NCBI RefSeq assembly: GCF_900129455.1
Contig: NZ_FQVU01000006.1
Location: 1 to 64,000 of the forward strand
Reading direction: 5' to 3'
Length of the DNA: 64,000 nucleotides
From: Jatrophihabitans endophyticus
GTDB taxonomy: Bacteria > Actinomycetota > Actinomycetes > Mycobacteriales > Jatrophihabitantaceae
In this document: in pieces, positions 61,239 through 64,000 of the stretch
How the letters are laid out: each line of letters begins with the position of its first letter
Position numbering within the stretch: the stretch's first letter is position 1
Notes under the pieces: model-generated
Seen by the model: the letters and a program-made list of their open reading frames with translations, nothing else
What the model was told of the DNA's origin: nothing
Databases searched by the model: none
Made by a program: the position numbers and the translations under genes

Positions 61239-62003
61239 TCACGCCGGTGGGAGCACACCCGCGTCGGCCACCGGGCCGGGGTCCGCGGCGGCGAGTGCGG
61301 CGCGCGAGCGGTCCTTGAGACGGACGCCGGACTCGCCCAGCTCCCGCGCCGCCCGCAGCAGCCCGGCGACGTTGCGTGCGGCGACGGGATAGTCGAGCCC
61401 GTCCGGAGGGCGGATGTTCGAGACGCAGTTGCGCTGGGCGTCCGAGCGCCCCGGGGTGGGCGCCCAGGTGAGGTAGGCGCCGAGGCTGTCGCTCGCCGAC
61501 AGCCCCGGCCGCTCGCCGATCAGCACCAGCACCGCGGCTGCTCCGGCCCGCGCCCCGAGGTGGTCGCCGAGGGCGACCCGTGCCTGTGTCGCGATCACCG
61601 GGGTCCCGACGTCGAGCAGCGGGCGTAGCTCACGCAGCAGCGGCACGGCGTGCGCCTGCAGTGCGCGCGCCGACAGGCCGTCGGCGAGGACGACAGCCAG
61701 GTCACCGGCGACGGGGAAGGGCCCGTCGGCCCCGGCCGGCACCCGTCCGAGGTCGGGACGGCGCAGGTATTCCGCCCGCGACCCGGCGCGGCTCGTCGTC
61801 CGTACCGGCTCGGGGAAGCCGGCAGCGACGAGGTCGGCGGCGAGCGCGTCGACGTCGAGGGCCTCGTGGACGGCGTCACGCGCCGCGGCGTGCGCCGCGG
61901 CGAGCTCGAGCACCGCGGTGGTCGGCAGGGCGTTGCCGGCGCGGCCCAGGCCGATGCGCGCCCGGGTGGTCCGGCGCAGCTCGTCCCACAGGGGGTCGCT
62001 CAC
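61239..62003 (-). CDS. eutC: Ethanolamine ammonia-lyase, small subunit
   Basis: 254 aa. RIGLGRAGNALPTTAVLELA start and GERPGLSASDSLGAYLTWAP, RNCVSNIRPPDGLDYPVAAR are EutC landmarks that form part of the adenosylcobalamin-binding cleft. With EutB it splits ethanolamine to acetaldehyde and ammonia. GTG 62003 overlaps the eutB stop by 4 bp. Confidence 0.93.
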   Translation of the reverse strand: MSDPLWDELRRTTRARIGLGRAGNALPTTAVLELAAAHAAARDAVHEALDVDALAADLVAAGFPEPVRTTSRAGSRAEYLRRPDLGRVPAGADGPFPVAGDLAVVLADGLSARALQAHAVPLLRELRPLLDVGTPVIATQARVALGDHLGARAGAAAVLVLIGERPGLSASDSLGAYLTWAPTPGRSDAQRNCVSNIRPPDGLDYPVAARNVAGLLRAARELGESGVRLKDRSRAALAAADPGPVADAGVLPPA

Positions 62004-63403
62004 GGCGCCCCGATCGCCAACAGCGGGGACGCGGCGACCGGCAGCACGCTGCCGTCGTCGGCGAGCATGCCGAGCCCGTGGAGCCAGCTCTCGAACTCCG
62101 GCGCCGGCCGCAGGCCCAGCGCGCTGCGGGCGTAGAGGGCGTCGTGGTAGCTCAGGCTCTGGTAGCCGAGCATGACGTCGTCCGCGCCGGGCACGGTGAT
62201 GACGTACGTGCAGCCGGCGACGGCGAGCAGCGTCAGCAGCGAGTCCATGTCGTCGGAGTCGGCCTCGGCGTGGTTGGTGTAGCAGACGTCCACGCCCATG
62301 GGCAGGCCGAGCAGCTTGCCGGTGAAGTGGTCCTCCAACCCGGCCCGGACGATCTGCTTGCCGTCGTAGAGGTACTCCGGGCCGATGAAGCCGACCACCG
62401 TGTTGACGAGCAGCGGGTGCAGGTGGCGTGCCAGCCCGTACGCGCGGACCTCGAGCGTCTGCTGGTCGACCGCCGCGCCGCCGGTGCCCAGGTGCCCCCC
62501 GGCGGACAGCGACGATCCCTGCCCGGTTTCGAAGTACATGACGTCCGCGCCGACCGTGCCGCGGTCGAGCGACAGCGCGGCCTCGCGCGCCTGCTCGAGA
62601 AGCGCGAGGTCGACGCCGAACGCCGTGTTCGTGCCCTGCGTCCCCCCGATCGACTGGAAGACGAGATCGACGGGCGCCCCGGACTCGATGAGCTCCAGGG
62701 TCGTGGTGACGTGCGCGAGCACGCAGGTCTGCGTCGGGATCGCGTACCGGGCGCGGACGTCGTCGAGCAGGTGCAGCAGCTCGGCCCCGGCCTCGGGGGA
62801 GTCCGACGCCGGGTTGACGCCGATGACCGCGTCGCCGCAGCCGAGCAGCAGCCCGTCGAGGGTGGCCGCCGCGATGCCGCGCACGTCGTCGGTCGGGTGG
62901 TTGGGCTGCAGCCGGGTCGACAGCCGGCCCGGCAGGCCGAGCGTGTCGCGGAACGCGGTGGTCACCTCGACGCGCCGCGCCACCGCGACGAGATCCTGGT
63001 TGCGCATGAGCTTGCTGACCGCGGCCGCCATCTCCGGCGTGACGCCCGGCGCGAGCGCGGCGAGCGTCCCGGCGGCGTCCGGCCGGGCGGCCACCGCGAG
63101 CAGGTGGTCGCGGAACTCGCCGACGGTCATGCCCGCGACGGGGGCGAAGGCGTCCCGGTCGTGGGTGTCCACGATCAGTCGCGTGATCTCGTCGTCCTCG
63201 TAGGGCACGACGAGGTCCTCGAGGAACGTCGCGAGCGGGACGTCGGCCAGGGCCCAGCGCGCCGCCGACCGCTCGGCCGCCGACCCGGCCGCGCAGCCGG
63301 CGAGCTCGTCGCCGGAGCGGGCCGGGCTCGCCTTGGCCAGCAGCTCGACGATGCCCTCGAAGCGGTACGAGTGACCGTTGAGCTGCTGGGTCCAGGTCGT
63401 CAT
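62000..63403 (-). CDS. eutB: Ethanolamine ammonia-lyase, large subunit
   Basis: 467 aa, full length. SGDELAGCAAGSAAERSAAR, QPNHPTDDVRGIAAATLDGL, GDAVIGVNPASDSPEAGAEL and YFETGQGSSLSAGGHLGTGG are strongly conserved; the active-site Glu/Arg/Asn side of the TIM barrel is retained. Needs adenosylcobalamin; no cobalamin or microcompartment genes are nearby. ATG 63403 overlaps the permease stop by 4 bp. Confidence 0.95.
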   Translation of the reverse strand: MTTWTQQLNGHSYRFEGIVELLAKASPARSGDELAGCAAGSAAERSAARWALADVPLATFLEDLVVPYEDDEITRLIVDTHDRDAFAPVAGMTVGEFRDHLLAVAARPDAAGTLAALAPGVTPEMAAAVSKLMRNQDLVAVARRVEVTTAFRDTLGLPGRLSTRLQPNHPTDDVRGIAAATLDGLLLGCGDAVIGVNPASDSPEAGAELLHLLDDVRARYAIPTQTCVLAHVTTTLELIESGAPVDLVFQSIGGTQGTNTAFGVDLALLEQAREAALSLDRGTVGADVMYFETGQGSSLSAGGHLGTGGAAVDQQTLEVRAYGLARHLHPLLVNTVVGFIGPEYLYDGKQIVRAGLEDHFTGKLLGLPMGVDVCYTNHAEADSDDMDSLLTLLAVAGCTYVITVPGADDVMLGYQSLSYHDALYARSALGLRPAPEFESWLHGLGMLADDGSVLPVAASPLLAIGAP

Positions 63404-64000
63404 ACCGCCGTAGTGTCCACCGCCGCGGGCTCGACCGCAGGGGGCGTCTCGAGGGTGGACTTCGGCCCGGTGAACCAGCGCTTCACCGACACGTGCCAGG
63501 CGATCTCGAGGACGACGAGCAGGCCGAACACCACGAGCGGGGTGTAGTTCACGAACTTCCACCCGAAGTTGTCGTACCAGGGCGCCCCGCCCGTCGAGGT
63601 CGGGAACATGGCGACGATCGACGTCACCACGATCTCGATCACGGCCAATGGCGCCATCCAGCGGTACTTGCGCCCGAGCGACCACCGGCCGACCTTGAAC
63701 GCGTCGCCCGCCCGCCAGCGGTAGTAGATGGGGATGGCGAAGGCGAGGTACAGCCCGACCACGCCGATCGAGACGACGGCGAAGAACGCGACCGGTACCG
63801 GCGCGCCGCCGATGTCGACCTTGACCAGCGCCGGCAGGGTGAGGATCACCGCGATGACGGCCGAGACGATCACGCCGGTGACGGGCACCCGGCTGGCGTT
63901 CAGCTTCGACAGGTGCCGCGCACCCGGCACCGCCCGGTCGCGGCTGAAGGCGAACATCATCCGCGACGTCGAGGTCATACAGGCGACCGTGCAGAAGAAC
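63400..64000 (-). CDS. APC-family permease, probable ethanolamine transporter (N-terminus beyond window)
   Basis: At least 199 residues, cut at the window edge. The visible C-terminal half contains FFCTVACMTSTSRMMFAFSR followed by DRAVPGARHLSKLNASRVPV, typical of APC amino-acid/ethanolamine permeases, then about five membrane helices and a soluble tail. Overlaps eutB by 4 bp, so ethanolamine is the likely cargo. The start codon lies past base 64000. Confidence 0.88.
   Translation of the reverse strand, partial: FFCTVACMTSTSRMMFAFSRDRAVPGARHLSKLNASRVPVTGVIVSAVIAVILTLPALVKVDIGGAPVPVAFFAVVSIGVVGLYLAFAIPIYYRWRAGDAFKVGRWSLGRKYRWMAPLAVIEIVVTSIVAMFPTSTGGAPWYDNFGWKFVNYTPLVVFGLLVVLEIAWHVSVKRWFTGPKSTLETPPAVEPAAVDTTAV

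Overview
The window is a very GC-rich stretch of actinobacterial chromosome. Evidence for this is the many GTG starts, the 4-bp ATGA/GTGA overlaps, the actinobacterial families (DUF501, DUF4235, DUF5302, deazaflavin/F420-type oxidoreductases, SigE-type sigma factor, 13E12/DUF222 HNH protein) and two blocks that match Mycobacterium gene order as I remember it: eno-ftsB-DUF501-ppx (like Rv1023-Rv1026) and Bax-inhibitor/thiolase/GDSL/cbs/metB (like Rv1072-Rv1079). The genus cannot be fixed from the sequence alone; a soil or plant-associated actinomycete (Jatrophihabitans- or Frankia-like) is a guess.

Layout. 1-95: tail of an IS481-type transposase and its probable terminal repeat. 237-3371: eno, ftsB-like, DUF501, ppx. 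3376-9786: mixed housekeeping genes, including a family 5 uracil-DNA glycosylase, a thioesterase, an unusual short-arm tRNA with a UAA anticodon, a hydrolase/HxlR pair with an operator, GTP-type PEP carboxykinase, and small stress and redox proteins. 9914-11575: acetolactate synthase-like enzyme. 11623-24030 (minus): a nine-gene operon for peptidoglycan (MurNAc/GlcNAc) salvage. 24225-26568: lon with a HAIR element. 26774-34275: MDR/LysR pair, MMPL/TetR pair and two acyl-CoA dehydrogenases. 34529-41324: Bax inhibitor, thiolase, SGNH hydrolase and the transsulfuration genes cbs and metB. 41346-46704: SDR and TetR pair with tandem operators, luciferase-like oxidoreductase, DUF3105, GNAT. 46763-50459: AcuC-like deacetylase overlapping a GNAT/acyl-CoA-synthetase (Pat-like) protein. 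50573-55190 (minus): six-gene run with VWA, SET-domain, DUF2269, GNAT, sigma factor and a membrane regulator. 55322-61207: DUF4253, 13E12 HNH, two luciferase-like enzymes, RibD-type reductase, CsbD, DUF1295. 61239-64000 (minus): eutC, eutB and a permease cut by the window edge.

How the genes work together. The salvage operon is the most coherent system here. Three exported enzymes (NagZ-like GH3, AmiE-like serine hydrolase, NamZ/DUF1343 exo-muramidase) would strip wall fragments to free sugars outside the cell. A sodium-solute symporter would import them. A fused BadF-type kinase-MurQ etherase, plus AnmK, NagA and a SIS-type deaminase, would then convert MurNAc, anhydro-MurNAc and GlcNAc to fructose-6-P. 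A GntR/UTRA regulator leads the operon, and a DasR-box-like operator overlaps its apparently leaderless promoter. A perfect 16-bp hairpin ends the operon.

No gene-free stretch exceeds 300 bp. No rRNA, CRISPR array, prophage or secondary-metabolite cluster was seen.
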